This document shows positions 1 through 8,800 of a stretch of 64,000 nucleotides of DNA, one piece after another. A program made the position numbers and the translations under genes. The stretch lies in the NCBI GenBank assembly GCA_964425605.1, contig CAYRNR010000009.1:1-64000 (forward strand), written 5' to 3'. Position 1 is the first letter of the stretch; each line of letters starts with the position of its first letter. The DNA comes from CAYRNR01 sp964425605 (lineage in GTDB: Bacteria; Myxococcota_A; UBA796; UBA9615; CAYRNR01). The notes below the pieces were generated by a model. The model ran no database searches and was not told where the DNA came from. It saw nothing but the letters and a program-made list of their open reading frames with translations.

Positions 1-1
1 C

Positions 2-97
2 CAGCTGCTCGGCGGCGCGATGGTCGTGGCGGCCGGCGTCCTGCAGGCGTCGGGGAAAGGGGACGCTCGCAAGAAATCAACTAACTCGACGAGTTAG
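2..97 (+). CDS. C-terminal tail of a probable EamA/DMT-family transporter (partial)
   Basis: The frame is open from the window edge to a TAG at 95-97. The first residues (QLLGGAMVVAAGVLQASG) look like the last transmembrane helix of an EamA-type drug/metabolite transporter, where a Q-x-x-G-G-x-x-I-x-x-G-V pattern is usual. After that helix the frame enters the perfect inverted repeat at 55-123, which supplies the last 14 or so codons and the stop. The native C-terminus may therefore have been altered by insertion of the repeat. Only 31 residues are visible, so the family call rests on one helix and is tentative. Confidence 0.45.
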   Translation, partial: QLLGGAMVVAAGVLQASGKGDARKKSTNSTS

Positions 98-123
98 TTG
101 ATTTCTTGCGAGCGTCCCCTTTC
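55..123. repeat. Perfect 34-bp-arm inverted repeat (hairpin) between convergent genes
   Basis: Bases 55-88 are the exact reverse complement of 90-123, around a single central base at 89. The outer part reads GAAAGGGGACGC and the inner part is AT-rich, unlike the surrounding DNA. It begins inside the 3' end of the left gene and stops directly against the stop codon of the haemerythrin gene. It could act as a bidirectional transcription terminator, but there is no T-tract. The AAAGGGGAC...GTCCCCTTT ends recall REP/REPIN elements mobilised by IS200-like RAYT transposases. That origin is an inference. Confidence 0.85.
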
Positions 124-675
124 TCACATCGACCGCCTGGCCCGCTGCCGCGCCTGAAGCTCGGCCTGACCGATGACGCCCTCCGTGTGGACGATGGACA
201 TCTGCATGGTGGTAGAGGGGTCGAAGCCGGACTTCATCAGGGCGTCCAGCGTGGGGAGGACCACGTTGCCCTGGCGCCGCTGGGCCCGGACGAACTGCAC
301 GAACTGCATGTCGGCCCCGAGGATGTGCATCCGCAGCCAGTCGTCGAGGGTGAGGTGGAGGTGGGCGCGGGTCGCCCGGGTCACGCCATCCGCGCGGACC
401 ATCTGATCGATCCGCTTGATCTCCGAGGTCAGCCGCTGGTGCCACTGCTCGTGGGGGACCATGCGCGGGAAGTCCAGCTGGTCCATCACGAACTCCTCGG
501 CGGCGAAGTGGAACGCGGTGTAGTCGACCAGCCTCCGGACCGCGAGGGTCGCTGCGAACGGATCGTCCTGGGAATCGAACAGGACGTGATTGCCCAGCTT
601 GAACAGGCGGGCGTGGTGCTTGTCGATGTCGGTGATGCCGCTTCGAAGAGCGCGGTCGAAGACGAGCCGTTCCAT
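124..675 (-). CDS. Bacteriohaemerythrin-like oxygen-binding protein
   Basis: This 183-aa protein is close to a single haemerythrin domain in length. Residues matching the di-iron ligands are visible in order: H21, H56, E60, H75, H79, H117 and D122 (the HFAAE, HEQWH and HILGAD segments). Haemerythrins bind O2 reversibly at a di-iron centre and serve in O2 storage, sensing or delivery; no sensor or output domain is fused here. The start at 675 is chosen over a longer frame (to 801) because GGGGAGGT lies about five bases upstream and the domain begins straight away. It is convergent with the left partial gene, and the hairpin at 55-123 abuts its stop. Roughly 50 C-terminal residues beyond the last ligand are not recognised. 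Confidence 0.85.
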   Translation of the reverse strand: MERLVFDRALRSGITDIDKHHARLFKLGNHVLFDSQDDPFAATLAVRRLVDYTAFHFAAEEFVMDQLDFPRMVPHEQWHQRLTSEIKRIDQMVRADGVTRATRAHLHLTLDDWLRMHILGADMQFVQFVRAQRRQGNVVLPTLDALMKSGFDPSTTMQMSIVHTEGVIGQAELQARQRARRSM

Positions 676-877
676 TGGACCTCCCCGGAATGTGTCGCGG
701 AGATCGACTTGCACGGGCCGGGCCAATCCCTCGAACTGCGCTCGATCGAAGAGACGGGGTCGTTCCTGCCTCGTTCGCCATGCCCTTCGGCTGGCCTGCA
801 CACGCTGTACACGTTGTCCGGATTCCGAACAGGCGGGGGGTCGTTGTCTCGTTTCTGGACACGGACCCTGGCCGTCA

Positions 878-1825
878 CTACGAGTCGGTCAGCTCCGTCA
901 CATCCAGGGGCACGCCCTTGCCCTCGTCCAGTTCCAGGGTCGACGCGCCGCTGGGGCACTGGCTGACGCAGGCGCCGCAGCCCATGCAGCGGTCCCAGTC
1001 GTGGACGGCGGTGCCGTCGAGGGTGCGGGCGTCGAAGGGGCAGGTGTCGACGCAGGTGCCGCAGGCCTGGCAGAGGCCGGGGTCGATCTTCGCGGCGTAG
1101 CCCGACGGGGTCATCATGTTCGTGCCGAGGCGCTTCATGCCCTCGATGCCGGCGCAGCAGCAGCCGCAGCAGTTGCAGATGCAGTAGAAGCGGTCCATGC
1201 AGATCTTGCGGAACCACGCGGCGTGCATGTGGCCGCGCTCGTGCTCCTCGCGCAGGATGGTCAGGGCCTCCTCGCGGGTGATCTTGCGGCTGGTGGTGGG
1301 GTTGTGCTCGAGCACGAAGTCGGCGAAGGGCTGGCCGATGACCAGGCAGACCATGGTCGGCTCGCAGGGGTTTTCGCGTCGCGCGCGGCAGGCGCAGTCG
1401 TACAGGGTGATGTCCGGCGGTGCCTTCAGGAGGATGTCGCGGGCCATGGGGTAGGGGAGGACCTGCTCGAGATCGGTCAGGGGGATGTCCTGCTCGATCT
1501 CGAGGATGGCCTTGGCGTGCTCGTAGGGCATGACCTTGGAGTGGTAGCGGTCGGACATCCACTTGCTGCTGGCGGGCCACACGCCGGGTATGCGTCGGAT
1601 CAAGGCCGGGATGGTGTTGGTGATCAACTTGACGTAGCGGTTGGTCCAGCGGCCCGCGAAGTACCCCTCCCAGAAGTACAGCCGGAAGAGCTTGCCCCAG
1701 CCGGCGGTGCGGATGAGCAGCAGCGTGGACGGCCGAAGTGGATGGCCCCGCTCTCCCACCAGCCAGAGGATCAGCGCGAGGACGCCGAGGCAGGCGGCGA
1801 CGGCGATGGTGATCTTCAGGGCCAT
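878..1825 (-). CDS. Membrane-anchored 2x[4Fe-4S] ferredoxin-like protein
   Basis: The protein is 315 aa with one N-terminal transmembrane helix (about residues 4-23). Near residues 250 and 280 there are two ferredoxin motifs, CQACGTCVDTCP and CMGCGACVSQCP, each able to hold a [4Fe-4S] cluster. The middle carries further cysteines (YDCACRARRENPCEPT) and an unusually dense run, CICNCCGCCC, that could bind another metal cluster. It is probably an electron-transfer protein on the inner membrane; the partner is unknown. A GAGGGAG ribosome site precedes the ATG at 1825. A TATAGT -10-like box lies on this strand at 1874-1879, inside the divergent promoter region shared with the radical SAM gene. Confidence 0.75.
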   Translation of the reverse strand: MALKITIAVAACLGVLALILWLVGERGHPLRPSTLLLIRTAGWGKLFRLYFWEGYFAGRWTNRYVKLITNTIPALIRRIPGVWPASSKWMSDRYHSKVMPYEHAKAILEIEQDIPLTDLEQVLPYPMARDILLKAPPDITLYDCACRARRENPCEPTMVCLVIGQPFADFVLEHNPTTSRKITREEALTILREEHERGHMHAAWFRKICMDRFYCICNCCGCCCAGIEGMKRLGTNMMTPSGYAAKIDPGLCQACGTCVDTCPFDARTLDGTAVHDWDRCMGCGACVSQCPSGASTLELDEGKGVPLDVTELTDS

Positions 1826-1850
1826 GGCGCTCCCTCGCAGGTCTTGGTGC

Positions 1851-1881
1851 TTGACCTGTACGCCGACTGCGGCACTATACC
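1851..1881 (+). promoter_or_regulatory. Candidate divergent sigma70-like promoter region
   Basis: On the plus strand TTGACC (1851-1856) and TATACC (1876-1881), 19 bases apart, lie upstream of the radical SAM gene. On the minus strand the same AT-rich patch reads TATAGT (1874-1879), a good -10 for the ferredoxin gene. The spacing on the plus strand is longer than ideal. Confidence 0.35.
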
Positions 1882-1914
1882 ACCGGCTCGAGGGCGGCCG
1901 ATCCAGGGGAGACG

Positions 1915-3240
1915 ATGAAGATCACGCTGGTCAACTGCGGGGACCCCGAGGAGTACGCTGTGGTGCAGTACCAGCCCATGGCGCCGCCGTACATCGCGGC
2001 GTACACGCCGCCGGGGTGGGACATCGAGCTGGTCGACGAGAACTTCGAGCCGTTCGACCCGCACCGCTGCCGCGCCGATCTGGTGGCGTTCTCGGCGCTG
2101 CCGCGCCACGTGGATCGAGCCTACGACCACGCCCGGGTGCTGTCGCAGCGCGGTATCACCACCGTGGGCGGCGGCATGCACGTCTCGGCGATCCCGGACG
2201 AGGCCCTGGAGCACTTCGACGCCATCGTCGAGGGCGAGGCCGAGCCCATCTGGGCGTCGCTGCTGGCCGACGTCGAGGCAGGCAAGCTCCAGCGCCACTA
2301 CGTCAGCGGATTCGACCAGCCCCTGGACGACCTGGGCCTGCCCGACCGTCGCTACATCCACCCCGGGTACAAGCTCGCGTCGCTGTCCACGTCGCGCAGC
2401 TGCAACAACCGCTGCTCGTTCTGTTACATGGGCAGCTTCGAGAACAAGGCGTACCGGACCATCCCGACCGAGACGGTCGTCGAGGACTTCCGCCAGGTCA
2501 CCCACAAGGCGGTGGTGCTCACCGACGCCAACTTCCTGGGGTTCGCCGACGAGGACGTCGAGTCGCGCAAGGTCCTGTGCGAGGCGCTGATACGGGCCGA
2601 TCTGGGCAAGTTCTGGGCCGCGCAGATCACCGCGGACGTGGTGCGTCACCCTGATCTGCTGGATCTGCTGTACCGTGCGGGCTGTCGCATGGCGTTCATC
2701 GGCTTCGAGTCGGTGGGCCGCGGGGGGCTCGGCTCCATCTCCAAGGACCAGTACGCCGAGATCGACTACACCGACGTGGTCCGCACGGTCCAGGGCAAGG
2801 GGATCGCCGTGGCCGCGTCGCTCATCCTCGGCCTGGACACCCACGAGCGCGGGTACGACCGCGAGCTGATGGCCTGGCTCGACGAGGCGCAGCCGCTGTT
2901 CCTCAACCTGGGCGTGTTGACGCCCATGCCGAACACCCAGCTGTACCACCTCGCGCGCGACGAGCAGCGCCTGCTGATCGACGGCATCGACCTGTGGCGG
3001 CACATGGACAAGGCCACGCACACCCTGAGGTACGCGAACTTCTCCGCGGACGAGGCGTCGGAGATGTTCCGCAACGTGGTGCGCCACCACTTCCGCAGGC
3101 GAAACATCCTGCGCAACTTCCTGCACCTGTTCTTCGTGCGCCGCTTCTACGCCCTGTCGGCGCTGTACGTGGCCGCGGCCCTGCGCAAGCGGGATCGGGA
3201 GTGTGCGCACGTGGAGCCCGGCAGCGGAGCCCGCCCTTGA
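1915..3240 (+). CDS. B12-binding-domain radical SAM protein
   Basis: This 441-aa protein has an N-terminal Rossmann-like cobalamin-binding-type domain (about residues 1-130, with GGGMHVSAIPDEAL and the EGEAE segment). It is followed by a radical SAM core whose CX3CX2C cluster motif CNNRCSFC lies at about residues 163-170. The [4Fe-4S] cluster held there cleaves S-adenosylmethionine to start radical chemistry. Members of this superfamily methylate or rearrange unactivated carbons in lipids, hopanoids, tetrapyrroles and natural products; the substrate here cannot be read from sequence. The ATG follows GGGGAGA. Its TGA stop overlaps the TTG start of the next gene (TTGA), so the two are probably translationally coupled. 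Confidence 0.88.
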   Translation: MKITLVNCGDPEEYAVVQYQPMAPPYIAAYTPPGWDIELVDENFEPFDPHRCRADLVAFSALPRHVDRAYDHARVLSQRGITTVGGGMHVSAIPDEALEHFDAIVEGEAEPIWASLLADVEAGKLQRHYVSGFDQPLDDLGLPDRRYIHPGYKLASLSTSRSCNNRCSFCYMGSFENKAYRTIPTETVVEDFRQVTHKAVVLTDANFLGFADEDVESRKVLCEALIRADLGKFWAAQITADVVRHPDLLDLLYRAGCRMAFIGFESVGRGGLGSISKDQYAEIDYTDVVRTVQGKGIAVAASLILGLDTHERGYDRELMAWLDEAQPLFLNLGVLTPMPNTQLYHLARDEQRLLIDGIDLWRHMDKATHTLRYANFSADEASEMFRNVVRHHFRRRNILRNFLHLFFVRRFYALSALYVAAALRKRDRECAHVEPGSGARP

Positions 3241-4031
3241 TCGAGCTGTCGCTGCTCACCTGGAACATCAACCAGTGGCCGTCCGCGTTCGGCGGCCGGC
3301 GAAACCGCCGCCGGCTCGCGACGGTCCGGTCCCTCGTCCGGGAGTTCGACTTGGTGTGCCTGCAGGAGGCCTGGTCCGGCGCCGCGCAGGAGATCCGCCG
3401 GGAGTTCCCCCATCACCACCTCGACCGGGGGCGATCCGCGGTGGGGTTCGGCAGCGGCCTGCTCACCCTGTCGAGGTACCCCATCCGGTCCGGCCGGTTC
3501 GCCCGGTACGTTGCCGCGGCGTTCCCCGACTCCCTCGCGTCCAAGGGGATCTCGCTGGCCACGGTCGAGCTGCCCGGGCAGGGCACGATCCACGTGATCA
3601 ACACCCACCTGCAGGCGCGGTTCTGGCCCGACGTCCGGCGGCGGCAGATGGAGCAGCTGGATCGGTTCGTCGCCGAGCAGTGCAGCGGCGGCTGCGTCCT
3701 GATCGCCGGCGACCTCAACGCCCGCCGCGGGTCGGGAGAGTTCCAGCAGCTCAGACGGGCGCTGGCGTTCCGCGAGGCCCTCGAGGAGCGCCCCCTGGTG
3801 GATCCCGGCGATGGGGCGAGGGCGTCGGGAGACAGGTTCACCGGAGACGCCGAGCGCATCGACCACCTCCTGCTCCTGCCCGGGGGTGGGATGGACATGG
3901 ACGTGCTCGAGACCGGCGCCCTCGACGACGAGGGGGCGGGCGCGGAGCCTGCCTCGGACCATCGGGGGCTGTACGTCAGGCTCCGCCTGGGGGGCTCTTC
4001 TTCCGGGGCCGCCGCAGGTGCTTGCCGGTGA
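3237..4031 (+). CDS. Endonuclease/exonuclease/phosphatase-family hydrolase
   Basis: This 264-aa protein covers the full EEP fold. Visible catalytic motifs are WNIN near the N-terminus, LQEAW (metal-binding Glu), THLQARFW, GDLNAR (catalytic Asp/Asn) and the terminal SDHRGLYV. The family includes DNA exonucleases, inositol phosphatases and sphingomyelinase-like phosphodiesterases. The N-x-H-L-Q-A pattern resembles neutral sphingomyelinases, but the substrate is uncertain. There is no signal peptide. The TTG at 3237 is preferred because it overlaps the upstream stop and the fold starts immediately afterwards. The last 56 bases overlap the convergent EFR1 gene. Confidence 0.8.
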   Translation: MIELSLLTWNINQWPSAFGGRRNRRRLATVRSLVREFDLVCLQEAWSGAAQEIRREFPHHHLDRGRSAVGFGSGLLTLSRYPIRSGRFARYVAAAFPDSLASKGISLATVELPGQGTIHVINTHLQARFWPDVRRRQMEQLDRFVAEQCSGGCVLIAGDLNARRGSGEFQQLRRALAFREALEERPLVDPGDGARASGDRFTGDAERIDHLLLLPGGGMDMDVLETGALDDEGAGAEPASDHRGLYVRLRLGGSSSGAAAGACR

Positions 4032-5076
4032 CCCCCGGCGCGAGGTGTCGCCGGAACAGCCGGGTCAGCGACGTGTAGTTCAGGGCGTGGTTGATGGGGC
4101 GGTACCGGAGCATGGCGTGGAGCAGCCAGTACCCCGCGACGGTGATCGCGAAGGTGAACGCGAACCAGAAGATCCCATAGCCCACCACCCCCAGCGGCAC
4201 CAGCGCGGGCGCCAGGCCGGTGATCCATGGCCACGCGTACCCATGGATCAGGGGGATCAGCACCACGAACGGCAGGAACCCCAGCACCGAGTACGAGTGC
4301 GCGCACTGGACCGCGCGCTGGGGGCACAACGAGTAGCAGCGCATGCAGCTCTCGCACGTGAGCTTCCAGTACGGCCGGCCGTCGCGGATCTCGATGGCCC
4401 CCACGGGGCAGTGTTTCTCGCAGATGCGGCAGGCGTCGCAGTTGGCCGACGCCATCTGCATCTTGGCCAGACCATATCGGCCGAGCGCGAGGTACAGGAT
4501 CGTCACCGGGACGAGTGAGAGGTCCACGGGGAGCGTCCAGAACCCGTGGAAGGCCCGCCCCCCGCCGAGCAGCCGGCCGGCAAAGACGCGGACCTGCTGG
4601 TGCCTTCGCTCGCAGATGGCGGACACCGCCGAGCCGGTCAGCGCCGGGTGGAGCTGGTGCCAGCTCGACGGCATGTCCAGCGGCCTCGTCCCCACCACCC
4701 GGTAGCCCTTGGCCCACAGCATCAACGCGGGGAGCAGTAGCGCGACGCCGGTGAGGCCAGGGAGGAGGAGGGGCCCCAGCTTGAGGCCGCCGCGGGTGTT
4801 GAGCAGGAAGGCGGCCGCGTCGCGCTCACCACATCGGGGCAACCGCGCGATCAGCTTGAGCATCGTCCAGGGGACGCAGAACCCGTGGGTGGAGTACAGG
4901 AAGCCCAGCAGGACCCGCTCGCCGTCGGGCGGCGCTGCCGTGGTCCGGTGATCGACCAGCTGCACCCGAGCGTCTACCGACGCCCCGTCCGCCTCCTCGG
5001 CGAACCACCGCGCCGCGGCCAGGGAGTTGCCGGTGCCGGAGTAGACCCACATCGAGATTCGGTCGAAACGGCTCAT
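3976..5076 (-). CDS. EFR1-type flavodoxin-ferredoxin membrane protein
   Basis: The 366-aa protein begins with a flavodoxin-like domain whose FMN phosphate loop YSGTGNS is at residues 12-18. Two [4Fe-4S] motifs, CDACRICEKHCP and CESCMRCYSLCP, follow at about residues 212 and 240. The C-terminal third holds about three hydrophobic helices. This order matches EFR1-family proteins, which are thought to pass electrons between flavin and iron-sulfur centres. The additional membrane part suggests transfer at the inner membrane. GGAGGGG before the ATG at 5076 decides the start over a longer frame. The gene is convergent with, and overlaps by 56 bases, the EEP hydrolase gene. Confidence 0.78.
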   Translation of the reverse strand: MSRFDRISMWVYSGTGNSLAAARWFAEEADGASVDARVQLVDHRTTAAPPDGERVLLGFLYSTHGFCVPWTMLKLIARLPRCGERDAAAFLLNTRGGLKLGPLLLPGLTGVALLLPALMLWAKGYRVVGTRPLDMPSSWHQLHPALTGSAVSAICERRHQQVRVFAGRLLGGGRAFHGFWTLPVDLSLVPVTILYLALGRYGLAKMQMASANCDACRICEKHCPVGAIEIRDGRPYWKLTCESCMRCYSLCPQRAVQCAHSYSVLGFLPFVVLIPLIHGYAWPWITGLAPALVPLGVVGYGIFWFAFTFAITVAGYWLLHAMLRYRPINHALNYTSLTRLFRRHLAPGVTGKHLRRPRKKSPPGGA

Positions 5077-5206
5077 CGTCCCCTCCATCCTATCTCCCCG
5101 GGGGGGCCGCGAGGTACTGCTGCACCGCGTCGCACCACGACGCACCATCGCGCACAGGGCCTCCGGTCAGGCTCACCTACGCTGGACTCCATCAAGGAGG
5201 TGAGCC

Positions 5207-5812
5207 GTGAAGAACACCCTGATCGCCGTCAAGCTCCTCGCCATCGCCGCGTTCCTGGTCACCCTCGGCGGGACCTATGTCCTCCGCTCCGAGGTGCTGC
5301 AGCTCAACGAGATCCGCTTCAGCGCCGACAACGCCCGCGCCCAGCAACGCGTGCTGGACATGGAGCAATCGCTGCCCCTGCGAACCGCCGAGTACGCCGC
5401 CCAGATGGAGCACCACGATCTGCAACGGGAGCACTACACCGAGATGCTGGCGCTGTACCGGACCGACTACGCGGCCTACGTGACGAGGCTGAAGGACGAG
5501 TATCGGCTGCCATCGCTGCCCGCTCCGCCGGAGAATCCCGCGTTCAGCGAGCAGCTGGTCGAGGTCAACGCCGAGTTCCGGGCCCAGCAGTACAGCTACT
5601 TCGCGACCATGCGGCGGCTCAACGTGGTGTGCTGTATCTCGGCGCTGCTCCTGGTGGGGTGTCTGCTGTTCCTGGTGCTGTTCGACCGCGGCTACCCGCG
5701 GGCGCTGTACCTGGCCACGCTGCTGCTGAGCTTCGTGTTCCTGATCGGGCCCTCCTTCCACTCGCTCCTCTGCGCGGTCGTGGGGCTCCTGGAGGCCCCC
5801 CGCGTTTTCTGA
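5207..5812 (+). CDS. Hypothetical three-helix membrane protein
   Basis: The family is not recognised. The 201-aa product has one N-terminal transmembrane helix (about residues 6-25) and two C-terminal helices (about 140-160 and 166-195). A charged, probably helical domain of some 110 residues lies between them (LEQ-rich, suggesting a coiled coil). The GTG start at 5207 is fixed by a very strong AAGGAGGTGAG five bases upstream. The gene stands just before the kinase gene on the same strand, 56 bases away, so the two may be co-transcribed. Nothing indicates a reaction or substrate. Confidence 0.7.
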   Translation: MKNTLIAVKLLAIAAFLVTLGGTYVLRSEVLQLNEIRFSADNARAQQRVLDMEQSLPLRTAEYAAQMEHHDLQREHYTEMLALYRTDYAAYVTRLKDEYRLPSLPAPPENPAFSEQLVEVNAEFRAQQYSYFATMRRLNVVCCISALLLVGCLLFLVLFDRGYPRALYLATLLLSFVFLIGPSFHSLLCAVVGLLEAPRVF

Positions 5813-5868
5813 CGTGGGCCCAGGGGAGTTCCGGTACGATCGTCGACCTTGCTTCGGAGCTACACCCG

Positions 5869-8800
5869 GTGACCACGCCCACGCAGCGGCTCGACCTTCC
5901 CCACCCCATCGATCTGGGCCCCTTCGAGATCCGCCGATACGTGGGGCGCGGCGCCATGGGCCTCGTCTGGCAGGGGGTGCACCGCGAGCAGCGTGTCCCG
6001 GTGGCGATCAAGGTGCTGCCCCACGAGGTCTCGCGGAAGCCCGAACACCTGGTCGCCTTCCGCGACGAGGTGCGCCGCGTCGCCCAGTTCACCCACCCCG
6101 GCATCGTGATCGTGTTCGACTACGGGCACGTGACCGCGACCGCGGCGGCCGGGGTCCACGCGGCGCTCGCCGATGCGACCCGCGCCGAGCTGCAGCTGGG
6201 GGAGGGCGCCCCGTACCTGGCGATGGAGTACTGCGACGGCGCGTCGTTGGCCGAACGTCGCCACGTCATGGGATTCGGGGAGATCCGGGCGACCCTGCTC
6301 GCCCTGCTCGACGCCCTCGCCCACGCCCACGCGCGGGGCGTGGTCCACCGCGACATCAAGCCAGCCAACATCCTGTTCACCCACGTCCCTGGCGAGCCGC
6401 CGGTGGTGAAGCTGACCGACTTCGGCATCTCCCTGGCCCTGGGGGACGACGCCCAGAGCCCGCAGCACGAGGCCGCGGGCACGCTGCCGTACATGGCCCC
6501 CGAGCAGTTCACCGACTGGCGCGAGCAGGGGCCCTGGACCGACCTGTACGCTCTGGGCTGCGTGGCCTACGAGCTGGCATCGGGGCGGCGACCGTTCGAG
6601 GCAGACTCCCCGGTGCAGTACCTGTCCCAGCATCTATACGTGCCACCGCCCGACCTGGAGCCGGTGCTGGGGGTGCCCGACGCGTTCGAGCCCTGGGTGC
6701 TGCGGCTGCTGGCCAAGCGACCCCGCGATCGCTTCCGGTGCGCCGCGGACGCGGCCTGGGCGCTGCTGGCGATCTCCGACGAGGAGGAGCAGACCCGGTC
6801 CGCGGTCCCCGATCAGATGACCACGCTGGTGTTCGACGACTGCCTGGAGACCGTCCCGTTCGAGACCGCCGAGTTCACCGAGTCCCTGGAGCTCCCCGAG
6901 AATCTGCGCGCGACGGTCCAGAACGTCGAGCCGGCCCGCCCCGCGCAGGCGCCGATCCCTCCCACGTGGGAGCGGGACAGCTCGCCCCTCGCCGCCATGA
7001 GCCTGGTCGGCGCGGGCATGGGGCTGTACGAGTGGCGCACCGTGCCGCTGGTGGGGCGCCGCCCCGAGCGTGATCGGATCTGGGAGGCCCTGACGCGTGT
7101 GACAGACACCGGCCGCGCCGAGCTGGTGCTGCTGCGCGGGCAGGCCGGCTACGGCAAGAGCCGCCTCGCCGAGTGGATGGGCCAGCGTGCCCTCGAGGCC
7201 GGCGCCGTGACCACCGTCCTGCGGGCCGAGCACGGACCCATCGCCGGGCCCCAGCACGGCCTGTCGCACGCCGTGTCCCGGCATCTTCGGTGCAGCGACC
7301 TGGATCGCGAGGAGGTGCGGGCGCGCCTGGGGCAGCTCTACGGGGACGACGGCGAGGCGGACGCCTACACCTGCTCGGCCCTGGCCGAGCTGATGGTGGG
7401 CGACGGGGGCACGGGCATCCGGTTCAATCGACCCGCGGAGCGGTACGCCCTGCTGCGACGTTTCCTGGATCTCGAGGGCGCGGACCGCCCCGTGATGGTC
7501 GTGCTCGAGGACGTCCAGTGGGGTCGCGACGCCCTGGGATTCGTCCGCGACATCCTGCTCAAGCAGCACGCCGATCCTCGACCGATCCTCTTCCTGGCCA
7601 CCGCGCGCGACGACATCCTCGAACAGCGCCCGCTCGAGAGCGAGCTGCTGGCCGAGCTGCTGTCCCTGGACGACGTGGACACCGTGGACATCGGTCCCCT
7701 GGGGCGGGACGAGCAGGTGGACCTGATACGCCAGCTGCTACGCCTGGAGGGGACCCTGGCCGAGCGCGTCCGCAAGCGCACCGGCGGCAACCCGCTGTTC
7801 GCGGTCCATCTGGTGGGGGACTGGGTACGGCGCGGCGTGCTCAAGGTGGGCGAGACCGGCTTCGAGCTGGCCATGGGAGAGAAGGCCCTGATCCCCCCCC
7901 AGATCCACGGCCTGTGGCAGGGACGCATCGAGCAGGTGCTCGCGGAGCTGAGGTCGGAGCACGCGGCCGCGCTGGAGATCGCCGCCGCCCTCGGCCGGGA
8001 GGTGGACCAGGAGGAGTGGTCCGCCGCCTGCGGCTCCTTTGGCGTGGACGTCCCCCCCGGCCTCGTCGAGGCCTTGCTCGAGGGCCACCTGGCGGAGCCG
8101 CGACCGGGGGGGTGGACGTTCTGTCACGGGATGATGCGCGAGAGCATCCAGCACGACGCCGTGGCCGCCGGCCGGTGGCCTGCGGTCAATCAGGCTTGCG
8201 CGCGCGCGCTTCAAGGCGCTCTCGATCGCCGCGGCACCGCAGAGCGGGTCGGGCGGCACCTGGTGGAGGCCGGGCAACACGAGGCGAGCGTCGATCCCCT
8301 CATGGAGGGGGTCCGGGAGAGCCTCGGCGCCAGCGAGTACCGCAACGCCTCCGACCTGCTCGACCTGGGGACGGCCAGCCTCCGCGCGATGGACCTGGAG
8401 GAGTCGGACCCCCGGTGGGGGCGCGGCTGGATCGCCCGGGTCCGGACCCACATCGGCCTGGGCGAGTTCGAGGCTGCCGCGCGGCTCGCCGCCCGCACCG
8501 CCGAGACCGCGCGTCTGCATCGGTGGCGCGACGTCTACGCCAAGGCCCTGCGCTGGCAGGGCGTCACGCTGCACAAGCGCGGCGAGCTCGGGCTGGCCGA
8601 GACCGTGCTGTACCGCGCGCAGATGGAATCCGCGCGGACCGGGGACCACAAGGAGGAGGCCCAGTGCCTGCTCTACCTGGCCACCATCGCCCGCATGCTG
8701 GGGGACCCGGAGCGAGGAATCGAGAACGCCGAGCAGGCCCTGCGCGCGTTCCGCGAGATCGACGACGCGATGGGCACGGCGCAGGCCCTGTCCGAGCTGG

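Noticed and set aside
676..801. N-terminal extension of the haemerythrin
   Set aside because: The Arg-rich extension has no similarity to the domain, and a strong GGGGAGGT site precedes the ATG at 675.
4885..5868. N-terminal extension of the kinase-AAA-TPR protein
   Set aside because: The frame is open upstream, but it overlaps other genes with strong ribosome sites and encodes Arg/Pro-rich shadow sequence. The kinase fold begins after 5869.
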